Positions 1 through 8,096 of a stretch of 64,000 nt of DNA are shown here, piece after piece. Position numbers and translations under genes: made by a program. This DNA is from an uncultured Roseobacter sp. Lineage in GTDB: Bacteria; Pseudomonadota; Alphaproteobacteria; Rhodobacterales; Rhodobacteraceae. The notes under the pieces are model-generated. The model made no database searches. It had not been told where the DNA came from and saw only the letters and a list, made by a program, of their open reading frames with translations. Numbering within the stretch: the stretch's first letter is position 1; the number at the start of each line of letters is the position of its first letter. The stretch spans positions 124,001-188,000 of the forward strand of contig NZ_CANMDB010000002.1 of NCBI RefSeq assembly GCF_947496515.1, in the 5' to 3' direction.

Positions 1-446
1 CGCCAGAGGTGAACGGGGCCTGTGTGCTGACGCCGCATGCGGGTGAGTTTGCGCGGCTTTTTCCGGACATCGCCGCGCGTCTCGAGGCCCCGCCGGAGAG
101 TGGGCCTGCCTATTCCAAGGTGGATGCCGCGCGGGCTGCGGCGGTGCGGGCGGGTGCCGTGGTGCTGCTGAAGGGGCGCGCGACCGTGATCGCTGATCCC
201 GGCGGTGCGTGCATCCTGCAGTCGGGCGATGACGCGACCGCCTGGCTGGCAACCGCCGGTGCGGGTGACGTGCTCGCCGGGCTGATCTGCGGCTTGCTCG
301 CGCGGGGGATGACGCCCTTTGCCGCAGCCGCAACCGGGGCCTGGCTGCACAGTGCAGCGGCGCGGGTCGTCGGACCGGGTCTGATCGCAGAGGATCTGCC
401 CGACGCCATGGGGGCGGTCTTTCGCGAGCTGGCTTCGGGCGCGTGA
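1..446 (+). CDS. nnrD: NAD(P)H-hydrate dehydratase domain, C-terminal part (5' end outside window)
   Basis: The frame is open from the left edge and ends with TGA at 444-446, so this is the C-terminal ~147 residues of a longer protein. It carries the ribokinase-like signatures of the YjeF C-terminal family: TPHAGEF near the start, a KG..TVI strand, and GAGDVLAG, the conserved nucleotide/substrate motif. The family repairs damaged NADHX/NADPHX using ADP or ATP. In many alphaproteobacteria this domain is fused to the epimerase half (Nnr); that cannot be judged here because the N-terminus is missing. The GTG at 9 lies inside the gene and is not its start. Confidence 0.9.
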   Translation, partial: PEVNGACVLTPHAGEFARLFPDIAARLEAPPESGPAYSKVDAARAAAVRAGAVVLLKGRATVIADPGGACILQSGDDATAWLATAGAGDVLAGLICGLLARGMTPFAAAATGAWLHSAAARVVGPGLIAEDLPDAMGAVFRELASGA

Positions 447-867
447 CAGTCGCACGGACCCAGGCGGACCGCTATTGAGCCCGAGGGCTGGCGCATCCTT
501 GCGGCCCTGCCCGGGGGGCGCGGGCCAGGTTGCTTTGCGGTGGCTCGGGCGCTGAGGGCGGGCGGGCGCAATGAGCGGTGGCGTCGGGACGTTTCAGGCA
601 CAGGACCGGCCCGATGGTCTCGCACGGTCACTGCGCATGAGGTCCGGACATCGCCCCGGTCGTCGCGTCGGTAAGCAGAGCGTGTGCCGCCGACCCACCC
701 CCATCGAGGGCGTGCTTTCGCAAGGCTGATGGCGGCAAAACTGCCCGCTCCGACACTACGGCTGTGATAACGGACCTTACCGCGCCGCTATGCCACCCGG
801 CCAATCGGCCGGGCAGCCACCGATCCTCCTCGATGGAGGTGAGGGGGCTTCCTCTCTTTCCCCTCCG
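447..867. other. Intergenic region between convergent genes
   Basis: About 420 bases separate nnrD (plus) from the RTX gene (minus). Open frames here lack family signatures and look like chance reading of GC-rich DNA. The right part (796-853) holds a copy of the dispersed double-hairpin repeat listed separately. Near 690-715 a short stretch on the minus strand resembles the second hairpin (CTCGATGGGGGTG) and may be a decayed half copy. No terminator with a T-tract was seen. Confidence 0.6.
796..853 (+). repeat. Dispersed double-hairpin repeat, copy 1
   Basis: First hairpin CCCGGCC-aatc-GGCCGGG (7-bp stem), then a short linker beginning CAGC, then CCTCC-tcgat-GGAGG, then TGAGGGGGCTT. The same arrangement occurs at 3455-3509 (same strand) and 56371-56429 (opposite strand). 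This copy lies 14 bp beyond the stop codon of the RTX gene, between convergent genes. It behaves like a REP-type or 3'-end element. Confidence 0.75.
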
Positions 868-3069
868 TCAGGCGACAAAGCTGTCCACGAAAAGGATATT
901 GCTCTCCACGATCAGATCATTGGCGTCAACACCTCGCAGGGCGGCCACCTCATCGCCATCCACGCGCAGCATCACCTGACTTGCCTGCTGTTGCAGCACG
1001 AGGTTTGCCCCGGGTGCGAACCCCACCAGAAAGAGCGTGTCTTCGTCCGCATCGAAATCGCGCAGTTGATCCATGCTCGTCTCGCCGTTCTTCAGCAGGA
1101 AGCTGTCCGCCCCCGCTCCGCCCCAGATCATGTCAAAGCCGTCGCCGCCCGAAAGCGTGTCGTCGCCCTTGCCGCCGCGCAATTCGTCAAAGCCAGCGCT
1201 GCCGTAGATCACGTCGTCGCCCCAGTCTCCCAGCAGCCGGTCGTCGCCAAGCTCCCCTTTCAGCAGATCGGCACCGGCATCGCCCCGCATGAAGTCATCG
1301 CCGCGCCCGCCCGAGAGGTTGTCATCGCCGTGACCACCTTCCAGCGTGTCGTCGTCGCGCCCCCCGTCGAGGTCATCGTCGCCCGTGCCTCCCGACAGAG
1401 TGTCGTTGCCGCGCCCGCCACTGACGGTGTCATCACCGCTGCCACCCTCGACCGTGTCATTGTCGCGCCCGCCGGTGACCGTGTCATCGCCCGCGCCTGC
1501 AATGGTCAGCCCGCCCGCGCGGCCCGTGTCGATATCATCATCACCCCCGCGCGAGAAAAGCGCCTCCCACCGGGTCTCGGCGTTGGCGGCGACGCTTTTG
1601 CCGACCTCCAGCCCGTTGAGGTTGCCGTCCTGAATATGGATGCCGCCGTAGAGCCGTGAGATACCCGCCTCTTCCGCGGCTTCCGTCAGGGTGTTCCAGC
1701 GCAGCACCACGGGCGCACCGCCGCCGAAGTCCTCGAACGCCAGTTCGCGGGCCTCGTATTCGCCAAGCAGGTCAATGCCCGGTGCGTTATCGAGATCGTA
1801 GTTGCTGAGCGAGGTCCCGTCGTAATAGACATCCGAGCCCACAAAGCTGGCAATGGTCTTCGCCGCCGCCATGGAGAATGTGGAATGGCCCGAGACGTAT
1901 TCCGGAAAGGGCGGCGTGACAAAGGTGACATTCTGGTAGGGCTGCCAGGTCTCGCCCGCGATCTCCCGCCGGCCCTTGTTGACACCGCCCCAGGCCTCGA
2001 TGGTCGCGCCGAAGTAGAGATCACGGATGGCCGATTGCGGCCGCACGTAATCATAGGTGTATTTCGCCTCCCAGGTGGCGATACCTGCGTCAAAGACGGC
2101 AGCGTTGAGGGCAAAGAACATCTTGGCATCCTCGTCGATGCCGTGACCTTCACGCAGGGCGATGTCCTGCGCGATCTGGTTCCAGTGACCGGGGGGCGAT
2201 TCCGTGCGCGGCCCGTCGGCCCACAGTTCGGCGATGACCTTTTGTTCGGTCGTCAGCCGGGCCGAGATCTCGATCACTTCGGTAATCTGATCGCGGTAGG
2301 CCTGATCGCCGGTGGTCAGCTTGCCGGTCCCATCGACGTAGGCGCTGAAATCGCCCAGCTTGGGCGGCGCATCGGGGCGGAACATATCATTCTCCGCCAG
2401 CGCAAAACTCGTCACGCTGCCCCAATGGGGGGTCAGCGCGATCTGGTCCACGTAGCTGGCGGGGTTGGTCTCATCAACGATGGGCAGGCCGTCCGCGTCG
2501 GTCACGACCCCCGTGGGCACGCGCAGCGGCTGCCAGTGGTTGGGGTTGAAGTCATCCCCGCCCGGGGCGCGCCCGGTGCCCGGATCGGCGGAGTTGACGG
2601 GGGAATAGCCACTGGTGTCGGCGAGGCCGTTTTCCGCGTTGGAGCCATCGTCCTCTCGCGCCTTGAAGACGTTCTGAGCCGCAAGCGTACCCAGTCCCGC
2701 AGCCGTCGCCGGGCTGGTGCTGGCGTCCGCGGGATCGTACCCCAGCTCGTCCATAAAGGCGTCAAAGGCAGCTTGTTGCGCCGGAAAGAGTTTGGTGAGC
2801 GCGGCATAGGCAGCAAAGCTGACCGCTTCGGCCTTGTTGGCTTGGGAGCCTGCGAGGTTTGTGGTAATTTCCGAATACTGCCCGTAGGCATCCTCATCCA
2901 GCGCGGCCCAGGCGTCATAGATCGCGGTTGATGCCAGATAAAGCTGGTAGGTGGTCTCGGTGGGTTTGGCGCTGCCGGTGCGAATGGCCTCCAGCATGAG
3001 CTCGTTCCATTGCGCGACGAGTGACTGATTGGGAACGGCGGCACCTACTCCGGTAAGAGCATAATTCAT
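868..3069 (-). CDS. Vanadium-dependent haloperoxidase/PAP2-like protein with C-terminal RTX repeats
   Basis: The 733-residue protein has an N-terminal helical domain (about 1-500) with all three vanadate-pocket motifs of the haloperoxidase/PAP2 superfamily: K336-x6-RP (KYTYDYVRP), the SGH of PEYVSGHSTFS at 393-395, and SRLYGGIH at 471-478. Residues ~508-655 are tandem calcium-binding RTX nonapeptides (GGxGxDxLx type), followed by a C-terminal beta-rich tail. There is no N-terminal signal peptide, so secretion by a type I system through the C-terminus is the likely route; no T1SS genes are in the window. Predicted activity is peroxide-dependent halide oxidation, or acid phosphatase; sequence alone does not separate these. 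The ATG at 3069 has GGAG about 10 bases upstream. The gene stands alone. Confidence 0.88.
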   Translation of the reverse strand: MNYALTGVGAAVPNQSLVAQWNELMLEAIRTGSAKPTETTYQLYLASTAIYDAWAALDEDAYGQYSEITTNLAGSQANKAEAVSFAAYAALTKLFPAQQAAFDAFMDELGYDPADASTSPATAAGLGTLAAQNVFKAREDDGSNAENGLADTSGYSPVNSADPGTGRAPGGDDFNPNHWQPLRVPTGVVTDADGLPIVDETNPASYVDQIALTPHWGSVTSFALAENDMFRPDAPPKLGDFSAYVDGTGKLTTGDQAYRDQITEVIEISARLTTEQKVIAELWADGPRTESPPGHWNQIAQDIALREGHGIDEDAKMFFALNAAVFDAGIATWEAKYTYDYVRPQSAIRDLYFGATIEAWGGVNKGRREIAGETWQPYQNVTFVTPPFPEYVSGHSTFSMAAAKTIASFVGSDVYYDGTSLSNYDLDNAPGIDLLGEYEARELAFEDFGGGAPVVLRWNTLTEAAEEAGISRLYGGIHIQDGNLNGLEVGKSVAANAETRWEALFSRGGDDDIDTGRAGGLTIAGAGDDTVTGGRDNDTVEGGSGDDTVSGGRGNDTLSGGTGDDDLDGGRDDDTLEGGHGDDNLSGGRGDDFMRGDAGADLLKGELGDDRLLGDWGDDVIYGSAGFDELRGGKGDDTLSGGDGFDMIWGGAGADSFLLKNGETSMDQLRDFDADEDTLFLVGFAPGANLVLQQQASQVMLRVDGDEVAALRGVDANDLIVESNILFVDSFVA

Positions 3070-3849
3070 ACCTGAAAACTCCGAATAAAAGGACGTAAAA
3101 AAAATGGGATATTAAAGCGTGCAAAGGGTCGCACAATTGCGTGACTTCACCAAGGATTATATCCGCTTTCAGCTTATAGTTGCATATACAACAGGGGGTT
3201 ACGCGGTTCCCGGGTGGTTCTTCGTGGCAAAAGAGAAGCGTCGGCGCCGTGTCTCAATCAGGGCGCGAGCGGGGAGCGATGTCGTCACTACCAAAAGCAC
3301 TCTTGAAGCGGTGGTGTTGAGGACATTTCAACAAAGACCCGTGGACCCTCGTGTGTCTTGAGCGCGTATGCCCCAGCCGGGCGGTGGTGGCTGGTTCGGA
3401 CCGCCGGTTGCATGAGCAAGGATTGGACGTTGTCCGTCGACCCGTGCTGGTCGCCCCGGCCGACAGGCCGGGCAGCGCCCGAGCCTCCTCGATGGAGGCG
3501 AGGGCGCTTGCCTGCTTCGGCGACACCGGCAGGCGAGCGTCCCGGTGCCTTCACCCTTCGTTCAGGCTGCCAGGCTTGAGGATCAGGGCTCAACAAGCTC
3601 CCACCTGTTTTCGTCCGGTTTTCATGGATACCAAATGCAGGACCGCGACACGCGTGGCTCCGCTCCAGTTTTCCGAAACGATGCGCACAGCGGGACATGG
3701 GTCGACCCGCCAATGCGGCGTTTTCATTTCAGCCCTGCGGCTCGGGTCACCTGCTCGAAGGACACCGACGGTCGATGCAACGCAGGCCCCTGATCGTTGT
3801 CAGGACCGCTACCGCTGGTACGCCGTTACCGGGTCCTAGCTCTCGACCG
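3070..3849. other. Long gene-free region
   Basis: About 780 bases between the RTX gene start and the 3' end of the zrg-like operon. The first ~130 bases are comparatively AT-rich (to about 3200) and probably hold the promoter of the minus-strand RTX gene. The rest is GC-rich with small open frames on both strands, none with a recognisable domain or convincing ribosome binding site. A copy of the double-hairpin repeat sits at 3455-3509. Confidence 0.55.
3455..3509 (+). repeat. Dispersed double-hairpin repeat, copy 2
   Basis: CCCGGCC-gaca-GGCCGGG, linker beginning CAGC, then CCTCC-tcgat-GGAGG and CGAGGGCGCTT. Both stems match copy 1 exactly while the first loop differs (gaca against aatc), as expected if the stem rather than the primary sequence is maintained. 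It lies in a gene-free region downstream of the zrg-like operon. Confidence 0.75.
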
Positions 3850-4356
3850 TCACCACTCGTAGATCTCGATGTGGGAGGCCGTCAGTGCATAGCCGATATC
3901 GGCCAGCTCGGTCGATTGTATCTGGTGGTGCATCTGACCTTCGACCCAGACGGCGTCCCATAGATCGTTGCCGGGCCAGGGGGTCGCGGTATCAACGATC
4001 ACCAGCTGGTTCGCGGGCGGGGGCGGCACGTGGATGCAGGCACCCACGTAGGGCACCAGAATGAAGCGGGTCACCCCGGCCGAGCTGACATCAAGCGGGA
4101 TGGTGTACCCCGGCATCCGGATATGCGCCCCGTCTAGCGCGTCGTTCAGCTTGGTCGCATTGGCATCAAAGACCGGCCGCCAGGTGTCGTTGACCATGTC
4201 GATGGCGCCTTCACCGATGATCTCGGAATAGGGCACGCCGGGGGGGATCAGGTCGTCCCAGGTGATCTCGCGCGGGGTGGCGGCGCGGGCCAGATGCGGG
4301 CTCAGGGCCAGCAGGGCAGGAGCGGTGGTGATCAGTTGACGGCGGGACAGCGGCAT
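3850..4356 (-). CDS. DUF3299 family exported protein
   Basis: A 168-residue protein with an N-terminal export signal; SRRQLI followed by a hydrophobic stretch and an ARAATP cleavage region suggests Tat or Sec export to the periplasm. The mature part contains ITWDDLIPPGVPY and PYVGACIHVPPPPANQLV, which are typical of DUF3299. Such proteins are often found with an FtsX-like ABC transporter and a His-rich ZrgA (DUF2796) protein, and this is the case here: it is the last gene of a four-gene minus-strand operon, 43 bp after the permease. The single conserved cysteine next to a histidine (ACIH) could bind metal. The role in zinc handling is inferred from context. Confidence 0.82.
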   Translation of the reverse strand: MPLSRRQLITTAPALLALSPHLARAATPREITWDDLIPPGVPYSEIIGEGAIDMVNDTWRPVFDANATKLNDALDGAHIRMPGYTIPLDVSSAGVTRFILVPYVGACIHVPPPPANQLVIVDTATPWPGNDLWDAVWVEGQMHHQIQSTELADIGYALTASHIEIYEW

Positions 4357-4399
4357 GGGTCTGATGATCCTTGGGTCGGGCGTTGAGGCGGGCCTGAGG

Positions 4400-5650
4400 T
4401 CACGTTTTTACCATCATACCATCTGCGAGCGACAGCCGGTAGGCGTGGAATGCGGGCAGCATGCTCACGATTGCGCCAGCGGCCACCACGGCCAGAAGCG
4501 TCAGCGCCTCACGCGCGCCGGGGGCGGTGAGGGGCAGAAAGAGGCCATAGCGGGCATCGATCGTGGGCTGCAGCACGACCAGCCCGGCATAGAGCAGCCC
4601 CAGCCCCAGCCCAGCCCCGAGCGCTGCCATCAACGCACCCTCCAGCACCAGAAGCCCCAGGATCACCCGGGGCCGTGCGCCCATGGCGCGAAAGATGGCC
4701 ATCTCGCGGCGGCGTTGGTGGAGGCCGGAAAAGATCGTGGCCATCATCCCGATCAGCGCGGTCAGGATCACCATGGCCGACACGCCGATCAGCGCTGTTT
4801 CGGCCACACCGACGATCTGCCACAGCTCCTGCAGGGCGACGCCGGGCAGGATCGCTTGCAGCGGCTCGGCGCGGTAGTCGTTGACGGCGCGCTGCAGCGC
4901 AAAGATCTGCAAGGGGCTCTTGGTGCCCACAAGCGCAGCGGTGATGGCCTGCGGTTGCAGATCCATCTGGCGGATCGTCTCGATTGGCGTCGCGGCCCCC
5001 GGCACCCGGGCTCCGCCCTGCCAGTCAACGTGGATCGCCTCAATGGCCTCCAGGCTCACGATGACGGTTCGGTCCACCGGGGTGCCCGTCTTCGCCAGGA
5101 TGCCTGCCACGCGAAATGGCTGGTCCTTGTGCTCGGTAAAGGAGGCCAGCCCGTGGGCCACCACCAGCGGCGCACCCACCTCATAGCCCAGCGTGCGCGC
5201 CACATCCGCACCGATCACCGCGTCAAAGAGATCGTCCATCGGCTGCCCCTGCGCCACCACCAGCGCCCGGTCGCCGCGGTAGCGGTAGCGCTCAAAAAAC
5301 GCGGAGGTCGTGCCCATGACACGGAACTGCCGGTGGCTGTCGCCCAGCGAGATGGGCACGATCCAGTCGACCTCGGGCCGCGCGGCGATGTCGCTGTAAC
5401 TTTCCCAGGTCAGGTTGGCGGTGGCATTGCCGATGCGAAACACCGAATAGAGCAACAGCTGCACCGAGCCCGCGCGCGCGCCAATGATGAGGTCCGTGCC
5501 GGAGATCGTGTCGGCAAAACTTGCCTTGGCACCGGTGCGGATCTTTTCCACCCCGAGAAAGAGCGCGACGGACAGCGCGATGGCCAGCACGGTCATGCCC
5601 ACGGTCACCGCGCGCGCCATCAGTGAGCCGAAGGCGAGCCGCAGGATCAC
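4400..5650 (-). CDS. FtsX/MacB-type ABC transporter permease of zinc-linked operon
   Basis: A 416-residue inner-membrane protein with the MacB/LolC layout: one transmembrane segment near residues 15-35, a large periplasmic domain (about 40-270), and three C-terminal segments ending in HAYRLSLADGM. It overlaps the upstream ATPase gene by 4 bp (ATGA), so translation is probably coupled. FtsX-like permeases usually drive mechanical work on periplasmic or lipid partners rather than classical substrate import. The His-rich ZrgA-like gene and the DUF3299 gene in the same operon point to a zinc-related job. The equivalent of ZrgB is possible; I have not assigned a symbol. Confidence 0.85.
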   Translation of the reverse strand: MILRLAFGSLMARAVTVGMTVLAIALSVALFLGVEKIRTGAKASFADTISGTDLIIGARAGSVQLLLYSVFRIGNATANLTWESYSDIAARPEVDWIVPISLGDSHRQFRVMGTTSAFFERYRYRGDRALVVAQGQPMDDLFDAVIGADVARTLGYEVGAPLVVAHGLASFTEHKDQPFRVAGILAKTGTPVDRTVIVSLEAIEAIHVDWQGGARVPGAATPIETIRQMDLQPQAITAALVGTKSPLQIFALQRAVNDYRAEPLQAILPGVALQELWQIVGVAETALIGVSAMVILTALIGMMATIFSGLHQRRREMAIFRAMGARPRVILGLLVLEGALMAALGAGLGLGLLYAGLVVLQPTIDARYGLFLPLTAPGAREALTLLAVVAAGAIVSMLPAFHAYRLSLADGMMVKT

Positions 5651-6348
5651 GCGGCCTGCCGCCCGGTGGTGGCGATGTCGGCCATCTCCAGTGTCTGGTC
5701 AAAGCGGTCGGCCAGCCGGGCGTCGTGGCTGACCATGATCAGCGTGGCATCGCGCGCGGCGCATTGGGCAAAGAGCAGGTCGAGAAAGGCGCCCTGATTG
5801 GCGGCATCCAGCGCCGAAGTGGGCTCATCCGCAAGGATCAGCGGCGGCTGACCGATCAGTGCTCGGGCGACCGCGACGCGCTGCTGCTGACCCACGCTGA
5901 GTGTGCCTGCGCCTTGCCTGAGCAGGTTTTCGGGCAGGCCGAGGGCGCTGCACAGTCGGCGCGCTTCGCCCTGCGGGTGGGCAACCCGGTCGCGGCGCGC
6001 GGGCGCAAAGCGCAGCGGCAGCAGGATGTTGTCCATCACGCTGGCGAAGGGCAGGAGGTTGAACTGCTGGAAGATCACCCCGATGCTCTCCGCCCGGAAG
6101 CGGTCGCGCGCGGCAGCCCCGAGCGACGCCATATCGGTGTCGAGGATCCGGACGGTGCCGCTTTGGGGCAGAACCGTGCCGCCGAGCAGCGACAGAAGGG
6201 TCGATTTGCCCGACCCGCTTTCACCGCGCAGCAGGAGCGTCTGCCCCGGGGTCACCCCCAGCAGAGGGATCTGCAGGTCGAAACCGGACCTGCCGGGCCA
6301 GCGGTAGCGGACGGCGTCCAGCTGCAGGATCGGCCGGGCTTGCGTCAA
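5647..6348 (-). CDS. ABC transporter ATP-binding protein of zinc-linked operon
   Basis: A 233-residue LolD/MacB-type ATPase. Walker A is GESGSGKST at ~42-50, the Q-loop is in IFQQFNLLPF, the signature is LSVGQQQR (a variant of LSGGQQQR with V for the first G), Walker B is LILADEPTSALD and the switch histidine is in VSHD. It overlaps the preceding ZrgA-like gene and the following permease gene by 4 bp each. It should energise the FtsX-like permease at 4400-5650. The signature substitution is mild and does not suggest inactivity. Confidence 0.9.
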   Translation of the reverse strand: MTQARPILQLDAVRYRWPGRSGFDLQIPLLGVTPGQTLLLRGESGSGKSTLLSLLGGTVLPQSGTVRILDTDMASLGAAARDRFRAESIGVIFQQFNLLPFASVMDNILLPLRFAPARRDRVAHPQGEARRLCSALGLPENLLRQGAGTLSVGQQQRVAVARALIGQPPLILADEPTSALDAANQGAFLDLLFAQCAARDATLIMVSHDARLADRFDQTLEMADIATTGRQAA

Positions 6349-6959
6349 GAACCGAGGAGCCCGCCCAGGTCGAGCACCGGCGCGTCGCGCTCTACCTCAA
6401 AGGCCTGCGCGCCGCCTTGCGACACGACCTGAACCTCCAGTTCGCGGGCGTTCGGAAACGTGTCGAAATAGGCGAAACCGATCCGGGTGATGGCCGATGG
6501 ATTGGCGCAATCCAGTTGGTATTCAGCATGAAATTCCGTGTGCTGCGCCTCTTTTGCCTCGTCGTGGCCCGCGTGGTCATGTTCGTGATCATGCTTATGT
6601 TCGTGGTCATGATCATGGTCATGGTCTGCGTGCGCATCACCATCGCCTTCCAACGCGACGGATCGGTCCACCACGCTGCATTGAGCGGCGTCGGGTATCT
6701 CAAAGAGCCGCAGCGGTTCTGCCAGCAGCGCCAGCGCACGGTCAATCGCGGCGCGGTCATCCGCCGTCTCCGCCGTATGCTCAAAGCCTGCGATGTCTGC
6801 ACCCGGTGCGGTGAGTTCGATGGCGATGGTCGTTGCCTCCACGGCAATGTTGAGCTGGCCGACCCCATGCTCATGGGCGTCCAGCTGGCGTTCGGTCTCC
6901 GCCACCGCGGTGCCCGCAGTGAGCAGGAAGGGGACAAGCAGGGAGTAACGTGCGGTCAT
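6345..6959 (-). CDS. zrgA: ZrgA-like (DUF2796) periplasmic histidine-rich zinc-binding protein
   Basis: A 204-residue protein with a Sec signal peptide (about 1-20, AGTAVAET) and an early DAHEHGVGQLNIAVE motif typical of DUF2796. A dense His/Asp/Glu linker at ~108-140 (repeated HDHDHEHKH) is an obvious site for zinc or another divalent metal. ZrgA of Vibrio cholerae is zinc-regulated and works with an ABC system. Here it is the first gene of a coupled operon with ATPase, permease and DUF3299 genes. The ATG at 6959 has AAAGGAG 8 bases upstream on the minus strand. The promoter contains a Zur-box-like palindrome at 7002-7014. Confidence 0.87.
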   Translation of the reverse strand: MTARYSLLVPFLLTAGTAVAETERQLDAHEHGVGQLNIAVEATTIAIELTAPGADIAGFEHTAETADDRAAIDRALALLAEPLRLFEIPDAAQCSVVDRSVALEGDGDAHADHDHDHDHEHKHDHEHDHAGHDEAKEAQHTEFHAEYQLDCANPSAITRIGFAYFDTFPNARELEVQVVSQGGAQAFEVERDAPVLDLGGLLGS

Positions 6960-7001
6960 GGGACGGGCTCCTTTGAAGGGGGTGGGCTGGGATATAGGGT
7001 C

Positions 7002-7014
7002 GTTACCTTATAAC
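7002..7014 (-). promoter_or_regulatory. Candidate Zur box upstream of zrgA-like operon
   Basis: GTTACCTTATAAC is an inverted repeat GTTA-N5-TAAC, the core of proteobacterial Zur operators (GTTATANTATAAC). It lies 43 bp upstream of the zrgA ATG, and a -10-like TATATC follows it towards the gene, so bound Zur would block transcription when zinc is plentiful. The fit of site, position and His-rich first gene is good; binding itself is inferred. Confidence 0.6.
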
Positions 7015-8096
7015 ACTACCATGCCGCATGAATATCGGCTGTGCAATGGATCGGCGGCAAAACTCTGACGTGAGGTGCTTGCCTCGCCCGGGATAGTCCT
7101 TTCTTCCCGCGGTCCGGGGCCTCAAAAGCGGCTCCGCCGCAGATTTCGTGTAGAACGCTCAGGGGCCGCTTTAGAAACGATAGCCCGGGGTCTTCGGGAC
7201 AGGTCGGAGTGGCAGCAGCGATACGCACCGTTCCGGGCAAGCGGCGGCTCGCGACCGGGGCTGCGCGCACGTCCATCATCTTGTCGCGGTTGGTCTACAG
7301 TGGGTGGCACGTTTCAAACCGCGTCAACACTCCGCTGATGGAGGTGGCCGTGGCGCGCGCCGGGCTGGTTGCGGGACGTGTGGCGGCGCAGATTTCGGGG
7401 GCGCGTTCTGCCAGCCTTGCGCTCGGCGGGGTGGGTGCGGGCTACCTGCCGACGGGAGAGGCTATTCCCATCGACTAGGATCGCCATGATCGGCGCGATG
7501 TCCGGCCAGTATGATGCGCTGTTCAGGGCCTGGATCAGTGGCCTTCGATGAACAGTTAAACGCCGCGTCGTGAGCGGGCACAGGCTGAACATCTCCTCGC
7601 GGTTTGCCGGATCAACCGGAGCTTGGGAGATCTTATTTTCAATACCTTAGAAGTGCAGTGAATCGCGAACGATACGCCCCTCATCGGCGAGGGCAGGTTG
7701 CCGTTCACGGCATGAACGCGAGCGGAGCGTCGCTGGTGAGTGGCGGGTCTATCGTCCTTGTGGCTTTGATTACCGCGCATCCTAGCTGGCGATTGCCGAT
7801 ACGCCTCAGCTTGTGGGAGTTATCCATTCGAATCCGCCAGACGTCCCCAAAGGACGCGGCATGAGTTCCGCGCGTGTTGTCGGTACTTCGCGCCGCAGAA
7901 ACGAGGGCGGGAAGGGGCTGCCATGAGCCGAATGCGTAGCCCAACCGGCGGTCAGCGCCTTGGGCCTTCTGCAGGCGTCGGCACATACCGGAGAAGCGGC
8001 GTCTCCAGCGAAAACTTCGACAACACGTCGCCGATTGACCGGCACCAACCGGTTACAGGCGGGACCGTCGATCCGAGCCGTGGCTCGACCGCGGCC
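7015..8096. other. 1.1-kb gene-free region
   Basis: No open frame here has a recognisable domain, a consistent ribosome binding site, or the codon bias of neighbouring genes. One plus-strand stretch (about 7310-7480) encodes an Ala/Gly-rich peptide ending GYLPTGEAIPID that could be the 3' relic of a decayed gene, but I cannot name it. No rRNA, tRNA or tandem repeat was found. The region begins with the zrg promoter and ends at the 3' end of parE. Confidence 0.5.

Noticed and set aside
665-678. Single GTCGGTAAGC near 668 as a third 11-bp repeat element
   Set aside because: Only one unit, no flanking TGTTTTGCGG or GGGTTTGTTR.
690-715. Fourth copy of the double-hairpin repeat
   Set aside because: Only a part of the second hairpin is recognisable and the first hairpin is missing.
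868-1560. RTX-coding tandem repeats as a possible CRISPR or satellite array
   Set aside because: The periodicity is that of the RTX nonapeptide codons in frame, with no spacer pattern.
4355-5626. Long open frame antisense to the zrg-like permease
   Set aside because: It is a His/Gly/Gln-rich translation of the opposite strand without domains; the permease on the minus strand has clear transmembrane and FtsX features.
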